In this document: positions 11,701 through 24,600 of the stretch, piece by piece
Layout: every line of letters begins with the position of its first letter
Position numbering within the stretch: position 1 is the first letter of the stretch
Source: Acanthosepion lycidas
Lineage: Eukaryota > Mollusca > Cephalopoda > Sepiida > Sepiidae
Assembly (NCBI GenBank): GCA_963932145.1
Contig: OZ010611.1
Coordinates: 58,909,292-58,973,291, forward strand
Direction of reading: 5' to 3'
DNA length: 64,000 bases
Position numbers and translations under genes: made by a program
Notes under the pieces: model-generated
Database searches by the model: none
What the model saw: the letters and a program-made list of their open reading frames with translations, nothing else
What the model was told of the DNA's origin: nothing

Positions 11701-14700
11701 GGCAAGGCCCCCCTCTAAATCTGGATTGAAATTATTTTTCATTCTAATTCATAGAAATGGAGTAGCGTGCAATGGTGTCGTCTCATACAACTGTGAGTTA
11801 GTAGAAAAATTTTTGGGCACAAAATGGGTGATCAGTGTCTTATTCTCTTCTGTTTGTGCCTTGTCTTTAGCTTTTTCTTCTATATTTAATATTATGTAGA
11901 GGCAAGGCCCCCCTCTAAATCTGGATTGAAATTATTTTTCATTCTAATTCATAGAAATGGAGTAGCGTGCAATGGTGTCGTCTCATACAACTGTGAGTTA
12001 GTAGAAAAATTTGTGGGCACAAAATGTTTGATCAGAGTCTTATTCTCTTCTGTTTTTGCCTTGTCTTTAGCTTTTTCTTCTATATTTAACATTATGTAGA
12101 GGCAAGGCCCCCCTCTAAATCTGGATTGAAATTATTTTTCATTCTAATTCATAGAAATGGAGTAGCGTGCAATGGTGTCGTCTCATACAACTGTGAATTA
12201 GTAGAAACATTTGTGGGCACAAAATGGGTGATCAGTGTCTTATTCTCTTCTGTTTGTGCCTTGTCTTTAGCTTTTTCTTCTATATTTAACATTATGTAGA
12301 GGCAAGGCCCCACTCTAAATCTGGATTGAAATTATTTTTCATTCTAATTCATAGAAATGGAGTAGCGTGCAATGGTGTCGTCTCATACAACTGTGAGTTA
12401 GTAGAAAAAATTTGTGGGCACAAAATGGGTGATCAGTGTCTTATTCTCTTCTGTTTGTGCCTTGTCTTTAGCTTTTTCTTCTATATTTAACATTATGTAG
12501 AGGCAAGGCCCCCCTCTAAATCTGGATTGAAATTATTTTTCATTCTAATTCATAGAAATGGAGTGGCGTGCAATGGTGACGTCTCATATAACTGTGAGTT
12601 AGTAGAAAAATTTGTGGGCACAAAATGGGTTATCAGTGACTTATTCTCTTCTGTTTGACCCTTGTCTTTAGCTGTTTCTTCTATATTTAACATTATGTAG
12701 AGGCAAGGCCCCCCTCTAAATCTGGATTGAAATTATTTTTCATTCTAATTCATAGAAATGGAGAAGCGTGCAATGGTGACGTCTCATACAACTGTGAGTT
12801 AGTAGAAAAATTTGTGGGCACAAAATGGGTGATCAGTGACTTATTCTCTTCTGTTTGACCCTTGTCTTTAGCTTTTTCTTATATATTTAACGTTATGTAG
12901 AGTAAAGGCCCCCCTCTAAATCTCAATTGATATTATTTTTCATTCTAATTCATAGAAATGGAGCAGCGTGCAATGGTGTCGTCTCATACAACTGTGAGTT
13001 AGTAGAAAAATTTGTGGGCACAAAATGGGTGATCATTGACTTATTCTCTTCTGTTTGTGCCTTGTCTTTACCTTTTTCTTCTATATTTAACATTATGTAG
13101 AGGCAAGGCCCCCCTCTAAATCTGGATTGAAATTATTTTTCATTCTAATTCATAGAAATGGAGTAGCGTGCAATGGTGTCGTCTCATAAAACGGTGAGTT
13201 AGTAGAAAAATTTGTGGGCACAAAATTGGTGATCAGTGTCTTATTCTCTTCTGTTTGTGCCTTGTCTTTAGCTTTTTCTTCTATATTTAACATTATGTAG
13301 AGGCAAGGCCCCCCTCTAAATCTGGATTGAAATTATTTTTCATTCTAATTCATAGAAATGGAGAAGCGTGCAATGGTGTCGTCTCATACAACTGTGAGTT
13401 AGTAGAAAAATTTGTGGGCAGACAATGGGTATCAGTGTCTTATTCTCTTCTGTTTGTGGCTTGCCTTTAGCTTTTTCTTCTATATTTAACATTATGTAGA
13501 GGCAAGGCCCCCCTCTAAATCTGGATTGAAATTATTTTTCATTCTAATTTATAGAAATGGAGTAGCGTGCAATGGTGTCGTCTCATACAACTGTGAGTTA
13601 GTAGAAAAATTTGTGGGTACAAAATGGGTGATCATTGACTTATTCTCTTCTGTTTGTGCCTTGTCTTTACCTTTTTCTTCTATATTTAACATTATGTAGA
13701 GGCAAGGCCCCCCTCTAAATCTGGATTGAAATTATTTTTCATTCTAATTCATAGAAATGGAGTAGCGTGCAATGGTGTCGTCTCATACAACTGTGAGTTA
13801 GTAGAAAAATTTGTGGGCACAAAATTGGTGATCAGTGTCTTATTCTCTTCTGTTTGTGCCTTGTCTTTAGCTTTTTCTTCTATATTTAACATTATGTAGA
13901 GGCAAGGCCCCCCTCTAAATCTGGATTGAAATTATTTTTCATTCTAATTCATAGAAATGGAGAAGCGTGCAATGGTGTCGTCTCATACAACTGTGAGTTA
14001 GTAGAACAATTTGTGGGCACAAAATGGGTGATCAGTGTCTTATTGTCTTCTATATGTGCCTTGTCTTTAACTTTTTCTTCTATATTTAACATTATGTAGA
14101 GGCAAGGCCCCCCTCTAAATCTGGATTGAAATTATTTTTCATTCTAATTCATAGAAATGGAGTAGCGTGCAATGGTGTCGTCTCATACAACTGTGAGTTA
14201 GTATAAAAAGTTGTGGGCACAAAATGGGTGATCAGAGTCTTATTCTCTTCTGTTTGTGCCTTGTCTTTAACCTTTTCTTCTATATTTAACATTATGTAGA
14301 GGCAAGGCCCCCCTCTAAATCTGGATTGAAATTATTTTTCATTCTAATTCATAGAAATGGAGTAGCGTGCAATGGTGTCGTCTCATACAACTGTGAATTA
14401 GTAGAAAAATTTGTGGGCACAAAATGGGTGATCAGTGTCTTATTCTCTTCTGTTTGTGCCTTGTCTTTACCTTTTTCTTCTATATTTAACATTATGTAGA
14501 GGCAAGGCCCCCCTCTAAATCTGGATTGAAATTATTTTTCATTCTAATTCATAGAAATGGAGCAGCGTGCAATGGTGTCGTCTCATACAACTGTGAGTTA
14601 GTAGAAAAATTTGTGGGCACAAAATGGGTGATCATTGACTTATTCTCTTCTGTTTGTGCCTTGTCTTTACCTTTTTCTTCTATATTTAACATTATGTAGA

Positions 14701-17700
14701 GGCAAGGCCCCCCTCTAAATCTGGATTGAAATTATTTTTCATTCTAATTCATAGAAATGGAGTAGCGTGCAATGGTGTCGTCTCATAAAACTGTGAGTTA
14801 ATAGAAAAATTTGTGGGCACAAAATGGGTGATCAGTGTCTTATTCTCTTCTGTTTGTGCCTTGTCTTTAGCTTTTTCTTCTATATTTAACATTATGTAGA
14901 GGCAAGGCCCCCCTCTAAATCTGGATTGAAATTATTTTTCATTCTAATTCATAGAAATGGAGAAGCGTGCAATGGTGTCGTCTCATACAACTGTGAGTTA
15001 GTAGAAAAATTTGTGGGCAGAAAATGGGTATCAGTGTCCTATTCTCTTCTGTTTGTGGCTTGCCTTTAGCTTTTTCTTCTATATTTAACATTATGTAGAG
15101 GCAAGGCCCCCCTCTAAATCTGGATTGAAATTATTTTTCATTCTAATTCATAGAAATGGAGTAGCGTGCAATGGTGTCGTCTCATACAACAGTGAGTTAG
15201 TAGAAAAATTTGTGGGCATAAAATGGGTGATCAGTGTCTTATTCTCTTCTGTTTGTGCCTTGTCTTTAGCTTTTTCTTCTATATTTAACATTATGTAGAG
15301 GCATGGCCCCCCTCTAAATCTGGATTGAAATTATTTTTCATTCTAATTCATAGAAATGGAGTAGCGTGCAATGGTGTCGTCTCATACAACTGTGAGTTAG
15401 TAGAACAATTTTTGGGCACAAAATGGGTGATCAGTGTCTTATTGTCTTCTGTTTGTGCCTTGTCTTTAACTTTTTCTTCTATATTTAACATTATGTAGAG
15501 GCAAGGCCCCCCTCTAAATCTGGATTGAAATTATTTTTCATTCTAATTCATAGAAATGGAGTAGCGTGCAATGGTGTCGTCTCATACAACTGTGAGTTAG
15601 TAGAAAAAGTTGTGGGCACAAAATGGGTTATCAGAGTCTTATTCTCTTCTGTTTGTGCCTTGTCTTTAACCTTTTCTTCTATATTTAACATTATGTAGAG
15701 GCAAGGCCCCCCTCTAAATCTGGATTGAAATTATTTTTCATTCTAATTCATAGAAATGGAGTAGCGTGCAATGGTGTCGTCTCATACAACTGTGAATTAG
15801 TAGAAAAATTTGTGGGCACAAAATGGGTGATCAGTGTCTTATTCTCTTCTGTTTGTGCCTTGTCTTTAGCTTTTTCTTCTATATTTAACATTATGTAGAG
15901 GCAAGGCCCCCCTCTAAATCTAAATTGAAATTATTTTTCATTGTAATTCATCGAAATGGAGTAGCGTGGAATGGTGTCGTCTCATACAACTCTCAGTTAG
16001 TAGAAAAATTTGTGGGCACAAAATGGGTGATCATTGACTTATTCTCTTCTGTTTTTGCCTTGTTTTTAGCTTTTTCTTCTATATTTAACATTATGTAGAG
16101 GCAAGGCCCCCCTCTAAATCTGGATTGAAATTATTTTTCATTCTAATTCATAGAAATGGAGTAGCGTGCAATGGTGTCGTCTCATACAACTGTGAGTTAG
16201 TAGAACAATTTGTGGGCACAAAATTGGTGATCAGTGTCTTATTCTCTTCTGTTTGTGCCTTGTCTTTAGCTTTTTCTTCTATATTTAACATTATGTAGAG
16301 GCAAGGCCCCCCTCTAAATCTGGATTGAAATTATTTTTCATTCTAATTCATAGAAATGGAGAAGCGTGCAATGGTGTCGTCTCATACAACTGTGAGTTAG
16401 TAGAACAATTTGTGGGCACAAAATGGGTGATCAGTGTCTTATTGTCTTCTATATGTGCCTTGTCTTTAACTTTTTCTTCTATATTTAACATTATGTAGAG
16501 GCAAGGCCCCCCTCTAAATCTGGATTGAAATTATTTTTCATTCTAATTCATAGAAATGGAGTAGCGTGCAATGGTGTCGTCTCATACAACTGTGAGTTAG
16601 TAGAAAAAGTTGTGGGCACAAAATGGGTGATCAGAGTCTTATTCTCTTCTGTTTGTGCCTTGTCTTTAACCTTTTCTTCTATATTTAACATTATGTAGAG
16701 GCAAGGCCCCCCTCTAAATCTGGATTGAAATTATTTTTCATTCTAATTCATAGAAATGGAGTAGCGTGCAATGGTGTCGTCTCATACAACTGTGAATTAG
16801 TAGAAAAATTTGTGGGCACAAAATGGGTGATCAGTGTCTTATTCTCTTCTGTTTGTGCCTTGTCTTTACCTTTTTCTTCTATATTTAACATTATGTAGAG
16901 GCAAGGCCCCCCTCTAAATCTGGATTGAAATTATTTTTCATTCTAATTCATAGAAATGGAGCAGCGTGCAATGGTGTCGTCTCATACAACTGTGAGTTAG
17001 TAGAAAAATTTGTGGGCACAAAATGGGTGATCATTGACTTATTCTCTTCTGTTTGTGCCTTGTCTTTACCTTTTTCTTCTATATTTAACATTATGTAGAG
17101 GCAAGGCCCCCCTCTAAATCTGGATTGAAATTATTTTTCATTCTAATTCATAGAAATGGAGTAGCGTGCAATGGTGTCGTCTCATAAAACTGTGAGTTAG
17201 TAGAAAAATTTGTGGGCACAAAATGGGTGATCAGTGTCTTATTCTCTTCTGTTTGTGCCTTGTCTTTAGCTTTTTCTTCTATATTTAACATTATGTAGAG
17301 GCAAGGCCCCCCTCTAAATCTGGATTGAAATTATTTTTCATTCTAATTCATAGAAATGGAGAAGCGTGCAATGGTGTCGTCTCATACAACTGTGAGTTAG
17401 TAGAAAAATTTGTGGGCAGAAAATGGGTATCAGTGTCCTATTCTCTTCTGTTTGTGGCTTGCCTTTAGCTTTTTCTTCTATATTTAACATTATGTAGAGG
17501 CAAGGCCCCCCTCTAAATCTGGATTGAAATTATTTTTCATTCTAATTCATAGAAATGGAGTAGCGTGCAATGGTGTCGTCTCATACAACAGTGAGTTAGT
17601 AGAAAAATTTGTGGGCATAAAATGGGTGATCAGTGTCTTATTCTCTTCTGTTTGTGCCTTGTCTTTAGCTTTTTCTTCTATATTTAACATTATGTAGAGG

Positions 17701-18035
17701 CATGGCCCCCCTCTAAATCTGGATTGAAATTATTTTTCATTCTAATTCATAGAAATGGAGTAGCGTGCAATGGTGTCGTCTCATACAACTGTGAGTTAGT
17801 AGAACAATTTTTGGGCACAAAATGGGTGATCAGTGTCTTATTGTCTTCTGTTTGTGCCTTGTCTTTAACTTTTTCTTCTATATTTAACATTATGTAGAGG
17901 CAAGGCCCCCCTCTAAATCTGGATTGAAATTATTTTTCATTCTAATTCATAGAAATGGAGGAGCGTGCAATGGTGTCATCTCATACAACTGTGAGTTAGT
18001 AGAAAAAGTTGTGGGCACAAAATGGGTTATCAGAG
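5240..18035. repeat. Tandem pair of 6398-bp higher-order units (32 monomers each)
   Basis: Copy 1 spans about 5240-11640 and copy 2 about 11640-18035. Every marker I sampled is offset by exactly 6398 bp: GAAACATTTG (5807/12205), TGGAGTGGCG (6161/12559), TAGCTGTTTC (6271/12669), AGAGTAAAGG (6501/12899), TAGTATAAAA (7801/14199), AGGAGCGTGC (11561/17959). The length equals 32 x 200 minus 2, which matches one +1 monomer (about 6006) and three -1 monomers (about 7030, 8630 and 11030). The unit boundary lies near 11580-11630, where sequence like the end of copy 2 gives way to sequence like the start of copy 1. This is a recent unequal-crossover or amplification product. Confidence 0.9.
7425..11559. 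repeat. Nested ~1.74 kb duplication inside the 6.4-kb unit, offset 2399 bp
   Basis: Blocks at about 7425-9160 and 9824-11559 share ordered markers: CTTCTATATGTG (about 7650/10049), ACAGTGAGTTAG with GGGCATAAAATGG (about 8792/11191), GGCATGGCCC (about 8902/11301) and AGAACAATTTTTGGG (about 9005/11404). The offset is twelve monomers minus one base, accounted for by the 199-bp monomer reading GGGTATCAG. Because the 6398-bp unit is itself doubled, the pair appears again at about 13.82-15.56 and 16.22-17.96 kb. So a 12-mer duplication came first and the 32-mer duplication later. Confidence 0.85.
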
Positions 18036-21000
18036 TCTTATTCTCTTCTGTTTGTGCCTTGTCTTTAACCTTTTCTTCTATATTTAACATTATGTAGAGG
18101 CAAGGCCCCCCTCTAAATCTGGATTGAAATTATTTTTCATTCTAATTCATAGAAATGGAGTAGCGTGCAATGGTGTCGTCTCATACAACTGTGAATTAGT
18201 AGAAAAATTTGTGGGCACAAAATGGGTGATCAGTGTCTTATTCTCTTCTGTTTGTGCCTTGTCTTTAGCTTTTTCTTCTATATTTAACATTATGTAGAGG
18301 CAAGGCCCCCTCTAAATCTAAATTGAAATTATTTTTCATTGTAATTCATCGAAATGGAGTAGCGTGGAATGGTGTCGTCTCATACAACTCTCAGTTAGTA
18401 GAAAAATTTGTGGGCACAAAATGGGTGATCATTGACTTATTCTCTTCTGTTTTTGCCTTGTTTTTAGCTTTTTCTTCTATATTTAACATTATGTAGAGGC
18501 AAGGCCCCCCTCTAAATCTGGATTGAAATTATTTTTCATTCTAATTCATAGAAATGGAGTAGCGTGCAATGGTGTCGTCTCATACAACTGTGAGTTAGTA
18601 GAACAATTTGTGGGCACAAAATGGGTGATCAGTGACTTATTCTCTTCTGTTTGTGCCTTGTCTTTAACTTTTTCTTCTATATTTAACATTATGTAGAGGC
18701 AAGGCCCCCCTCTAAATCTGGATTGAAATTATTTTTCATTCTAATTCATAGAAATGGAGTAGCGTGCAATGGTGTCGTCTCATACAACTGTGAGTTAGTA
18801 GAAAAAATTTGTGGGCACAAAATGGGTGATCAGTGTCTTATTCTCTTCTGTTTGTGCCTTGTCTTTAGCTTTTTCTTATATATTTAACATTATGTAGAGG
18901 CAAGGCCCCCCTCTAAATCTGGATTGAAATTATTTTTCATTCTAATTCATAGAAATGGAGAAGCGTGAAATGGTGTCGTCTCATACAACTGTGAATTAGT
19001 AGAAAAATTTGTGGGCACAAAATGGGTGATCAGTGTCTTATTCTCTTCTGTTTGTGCCTTGTCTTTACCTTTTTCTTCTATATTTAACATTATGTAGAGG
19101 CAAGGCCCCCCTCTAAATCTGGATTGAAATTATTTTTCATTCTAATTCATAGAAATGGAGTAGCGTGCAATGGTGTCGTCTCATAAAACTGTGAGTTAGT
19201 AGAAAAATTTGTGGGCACAAAATTGGTGATCAGTGTCTTATTCTCTTCTGTTTGTGCCTTGTCTTTAGCTTTTTTTTCTATATTTAACATTATGTAGAGG
19301 CAAGGCCCCCCTCTAAATCTGGATTGAAATTATTTTTCATTCTAATTCATAGAAATGGAGAAGCGTGCAATGGTGTCGTCTCATACAACTGTGAGTTAGT
19401 AGAAAAATTTGTGGGCAGAAAATGGGTATCAGTGTCCTATTCTCTTCTGTTTGTGGCTTGCCTTTAGCTTTTTCTTCTATATTTAACATTATGTAGAGGC
19501 AAGGCCCCCCTCTAAATCTGGATTGAAATTATTTTTCATTCTAATTCATAGAAATGGAGTAGCGTGCAATGGTGTCGTCTCATACAACTGTGAATTAGTA
19601 GAAAAATTTGTGGGCACAAAATGGGTGATCAGTTTCTTATTCTCTTCTGTTTGTGCCTTGTCTTTACCTTTTTCTTCTATATTTAACATTATGTAGAGGC
19701 AAGGCCCCACTCTAAATCTGGATTGAAATTATTTTTCATTCTAATTCATAGAAATGGAGTAGCGTACAATGGTGTCGTCTCATACAACTGTGAGTTAGTA
19801 GAAAAAATTTGTGGGCACAAAATGGGTGATCAGTGTCTTATTCTCTTCTGTTTGTGCCTTGTCTTTAGCTTTTTCTTCTATATTTAACATTATGTAGAGG
19901 CAAGGCCCCCCTCTAAATCGGGATTGAAATTATTTTTCATTCTAATTCATAGAAATGGAGTAGCGTGCAATGGTGTCGTCTCATAAAACTGTGAGTTAGT
20001 AGAAAAATTTGTGGGGACAAAATTGGTGATCAGTGTCTTATTCTCTTCTGTTTGTGCCTTGTCTTTAGCTTTTTCTTCTATATTTAACATTATGTAGAGG
20101 CAAGGCCCCCCTCTAAATCTGGATTGAAATTATTTTTCATTCTAATTCATAGAAATGGAGAAGCGTGCAATGGTGTCGTCTCATACAACTGTGAATTAGT
20201 AGAAAAATTTGTGGGCACAAAATGGGTGATCAGTGTCTTATTCTCTTCTGTTTGTGCCTTGTCTTTAGCTTTTTCTTCTATATTTAACATTATGTAGAGG
20301 CAAGGCCCCCCTCTAAATCTAAATTGAAATTATTTTTCATTGTAATTCATAGAAATGGAGTAGCGTGGAATGGTGTCGTCTCATACAACTCTCAGTTAGT
20401 AGAAAAATTTGTGGGCACAAAATGGGTGATCATTGACTTATTCTCTTCTGTTTTTGCCTTGTTTTTAGCTTTTTCTTCTATATTTAACATTATGTAGAGG
20501 CAAGGCCCCCCTCTAAATCTGGATTGAAATTATTTTTCATTCTAATTCATAGAAATGGAGTAGCGTGCAATGGTGTCGTCTCATACAACTGTGAGTTAGT
20601 AGAACAATTTGTGGGCACAAAATGGGTGATCAGTGTCTTATTCTCTTCTGTTTGTGCCTTGTCTTTAACTTTTTCTTCTATATTTAACATTATGTAGAGG
20701 CAAGGCCCCCCTCTAAATCTGGATTGAAATTATTTTTCATTCTAATTCATAGAAATGGAGTAGCGTGCAATGGTGTCGTCTCATACAACTGTGAATTAGT
20801 AGAAAAAGTTGTGGGCACAAAATGGGTGATCAGAGTCTTATTCTCTTCTGTTTGTGCCTTGTCTTTAACCTTTTCTTCTATATTTAACATTATGTAGAGG
20901 CAAGGCCCCCCTCTAAATCTGGATTGAAATTATTTTTCATTCTAATTCATAGAAATGGAGTAGCGTGCAATGGTGTCGTCTCATACAACTGTGAGTTAGT

Positions 21001-22370
21001 AGAACAATTTGTGGGCACAAAATGGGTGATCAGTGTCTTATTGTCTTCTGTTTGTGCCTTGTCTTTAACTTTTTCTTCTATATTTAACATCATGTAGAGG
21101 CAAGGCCCCCCTCTAAATCTGGATTGAAATTATTTTTCATTCTAATTCATAGAAATGGAGTAGCGTGCAATGGTGTCGTCTCATACAACTGTGAGTTAGT
21201 AGAAAAATTTGTGGGCACAAAATGGGTGAACATTGACTTATTCTCTTCTGTTTGTGCCTTGTCTTTACCTTTTTCTTCTATATTTAACATTATGTAGAGG
21301 CAAGGCCCCCCTCTAAATCTGGATTGAAATTATTTTTCATTCTAATTCATAGAAATGGAGTAGCGTGCAATGGTGTCGTCTCATACAACTGTGAGTTAGT
21401 AGAAAAATTTTTGGGCACAAAATGTTTGATCAGAGTCTTATTCTCTTCTGTTTTTGCCTTGTCTTTAGCTTTTTCTTCTATATTTAACATTATGTAGAGG
21501 CAAGGCCCCCCTCTAAATCTGGATTGAAATTATTTTTCATTCTAATTCATAGAAATGGAGTAGCGTGCAATGGTGTCGTCTCATACAACTGTGAATTAGT
21601 AGAAAAATTTGTGGGCAGAAAATGGGTGATCAGTGTCTTATTCTCTTCTGTTTGTGCCTTGTCTTTAGCTTTTTCTTCTATATTTAACATTATGTAGAGG
21701 CAAGGCCCCGCTCTAAATCTGGATTGAAATTATTTTTCATTCTAATTCATAGAAATGGAGTAGCGTGCAATGGTGTCGTCTCATACAACTGTGAGTTAGT
21801 AGAAAAATTTGTGGGCACAAAATGGGTGATCATTGACTTATTCTCTTCTGTTTGAGCCTTGTCTTTAGCTTTTTCTTCTATATTTAACATTATGTAGAGG
21901 CAAGACCCCCCTCAAAATCTGGATTGCAATTATTTTTCATTCTAATTCATAGAAATGGAGTAGCGTGCAATTGGGTTGTCTCATACAACTGTGAGTTAGT
22001 AGAAAAATTTGTGGGCACAAAATGGGTGATCAGTGATTATTCTCTTCTGTTTGAGCCTTGTCTTTAGCTTTTTCTTCTATATTTAACATTATGTAGAGGC
22101 AAGGCCCCCCTCTAAATCTGGATTGAAATTATTTTTCATTCTAATTTATAGAAATGGAGTAGCGTGCAATGGTGTCGTCTCATACAACTGTGATTTAGTA
22201 GAAAAAGTTGTGGGCACAAAATGGGTGATCAGTGTCTTATTCTCTTTTGTTTGTGCCTTGTCTTTAACTTTTTCTTCTATATTTAGCATTATGTAGAGGC
22301 AAGGCCCCCCTCTAAATCTGGATTGAAATTATTTTTCATTCTAATTCATAGAAATGGAGTAGCGTGCAAT

Positions 22371-24600
22371 GGTGACGTCTCATACAACTGTGAGTTAGTA
22401 GAAAAAGTTGTGGGCACAAAATGGGTGATCAGTGTCTTATTCTCTTCTGTTTGTGCATTGTCTTTAGCTTTTTCTTCTATATTTAACATTATGTAGAGGC
22501 AAGGCCCCCATCTAAATCTGGATTGAAATTATTTTTCATTCTAATTCATAGAAATGGAGTAGCGTGCAATGGTGTCGTCTCATACAACTGTGAGTTAGTA
22601 GAAAAATTTGTGGGCACAAAATGGGTGATCACTGTCTTATTCTCTTCTGTTTGTGCCTTGTCTTTAGCTTTTTCTTCTATATTTAACATTATGTAGAGGC
22701 AAGGCCCCCCTCTAAATCTAAATTGAAATTATTTTTCATTGTAATTCATAGAAATGGAGTAGCGTGCAATGGTGTCATCTCATACAACTCTCAGTTAGTA
22801 GAAAAATTTGTGGGCAAAAAATGGGTGATCATTGACTTATTCTCTTCTGTTTTTGCCTTGTTTTTAGCTTTTTCTTCTATATTTAACATTATGTAGAGGC
22901 AAGGCCCCCCTCGAAATCTGGATTGCAATTATTTTTCATTCTAATTCATAGAAATGGAGTAGTGTGCAATGGTGTCGTCTCATACAACTGTGAGTTAGTA
23001 GAACAATTTGTGGGCACAAAATGGGTGATCAGTGTCTTATTGTCTTCTGTTTGTGCCTTGTCTTTAACTTTTTCTTCTATATTTAACATTATGTAGAGGC
23101 AAGGCCCCCCTCTAAATCTGGATTGAAATTATTTTTCATTCTAATTCATAGAAATGGAGTAGCGTGCAATGGTGTCGTCTCATACAACTGTGAGTTAGTA
23201 GAAAAATTTGTGGGCACAAAATGTTTGATCAGAGACTTATTCTCTTCTGTTTTTGCCTTGTCTTTAGCTTTTTCTTCTATATTTAACATTATGTAGAGGC
23301 AAGGCCCCCCTCTAAATCTGGATTGAAATTATTTTTCATTCTAATTCATAGAAATGGAGTAGCGTGCAATGGTGTCGTCTCATACAACTGTGAGTTAGTA
23401 GAAAAATTTGTCGGCACAAAATGGGTGATCAGTGACTTATTCTCTTCTGTTTGAGCCTTGTCTTTAGCTTTTTCTTCTATATTTAACATTATGTAGAGGC
23501 AAGGCCCCCCTCTAAATCTGGATTGAAATTATTTTTCATTCTAATTCATAGAAATGGAGTAGCGTGCAATGGTGTCGTCTCATCCTACTGTGTGCTGGTA
23601 GAAATATTTGTGGGCACAAAATGGGTGATCAATGACTTATTCTGTTCTGTTTGAGCCTTGTCTTTACCTTTTTCTTCTATATTAACATTATGTAGAGGCA
23701 AGGCCCCCCTCTAAATCTGGATTGAAATTATTTTTCATTCTAATTCATAGAAATGGAGTAGCGTGCAATGGTGTCGTCTCATACAACTGTGAGTTAGTAG
23801 AAAAATTTGGGGGCACAAAATGGGTGATCAGTGTCTTATTCTCTTCTGTTTGTGCCTTGTCTTTAGCTTTTTCTTCTATATTTAATATTATGTAGAGGCA
23901 AGGCCCCCCTCTAAATCTGGATTGAAATTATTTTTCATTCTAATTCATAGAAATGGAGTAGCGTGCAATGGTGTCGTCTCATACAACTGTGAGTTAGTAG
24001 AAAAATTTGTAGGCACAAAATGGGTGATCAGTGGCTTATTCTCTTCTGTTATTGCCTTGTCTTTAACCTTTTCTTCTATATTTAACATTATGTAGAGGCA
24101 AGGCCCCCCTCTAAATCTAAATTGAAATTATTTTTCATTCTAATTTATAGAAATGGAGTAGTGTGCAATGGTGTCGTCTCATACAACTGTGATTTAGTGG
24201 AAAAAGTTGTGGGCACAAAATGGGTGATCAGTGTCTTATTCTCTTCTGTTTGTGCCTTGTCTTTAGCTTTTTCTTCTATATTTAATATTATGTAGAGGCA
24301 AGGCCCCCCTCTAAATCTGGATTGAAATTATTTTTCATTCTAATTCATAGAAATGGAGTAGCGTGCAATGGTGTCGTCTCATACAACTGTGAGTTAGTAG
24401 AAAAATTTGTGGGCACAAAATGTTTGATCAGAGTCTTATTCTCTTCTGTTTTTGCCTTGTCTTTAGCTTTTTCTTCTATATTTAACATTATGTAGAGGCA
24501 AGGCCCCCCTCTAAATCTGGATTGAAATTATTTTTCATTCTAATTCATAGAAATGGAGTAGCGTGCAATGGTGTCGTCTCATACAACTGTGATTTAGTAG
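22371..24600. repeat. Dispersed older copy of the block seen at the left of the window
   Basis: The marker order GGTGACGTCTCAT, CCCCCATCT, GTGATCACTG, ATTGTAATTC with ACTCTCAG, TGTTTTTAGC, GAACAATTTG, GTTTGATCAGAG, CATCCTACTGTG and TATATTAACATT at 22.37-23.7 kb repeats the order at about 2.77-4.1 kb, for example GTCATCTCAT at 3180 and 22774. The copies differ at more sites than the 2999-bp pair does; one private change is GTGTGCTGGTAG near 23591. The duplication is therefore older, and the sequences are now about 19.6 kb apart. Confidence 0.75.
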
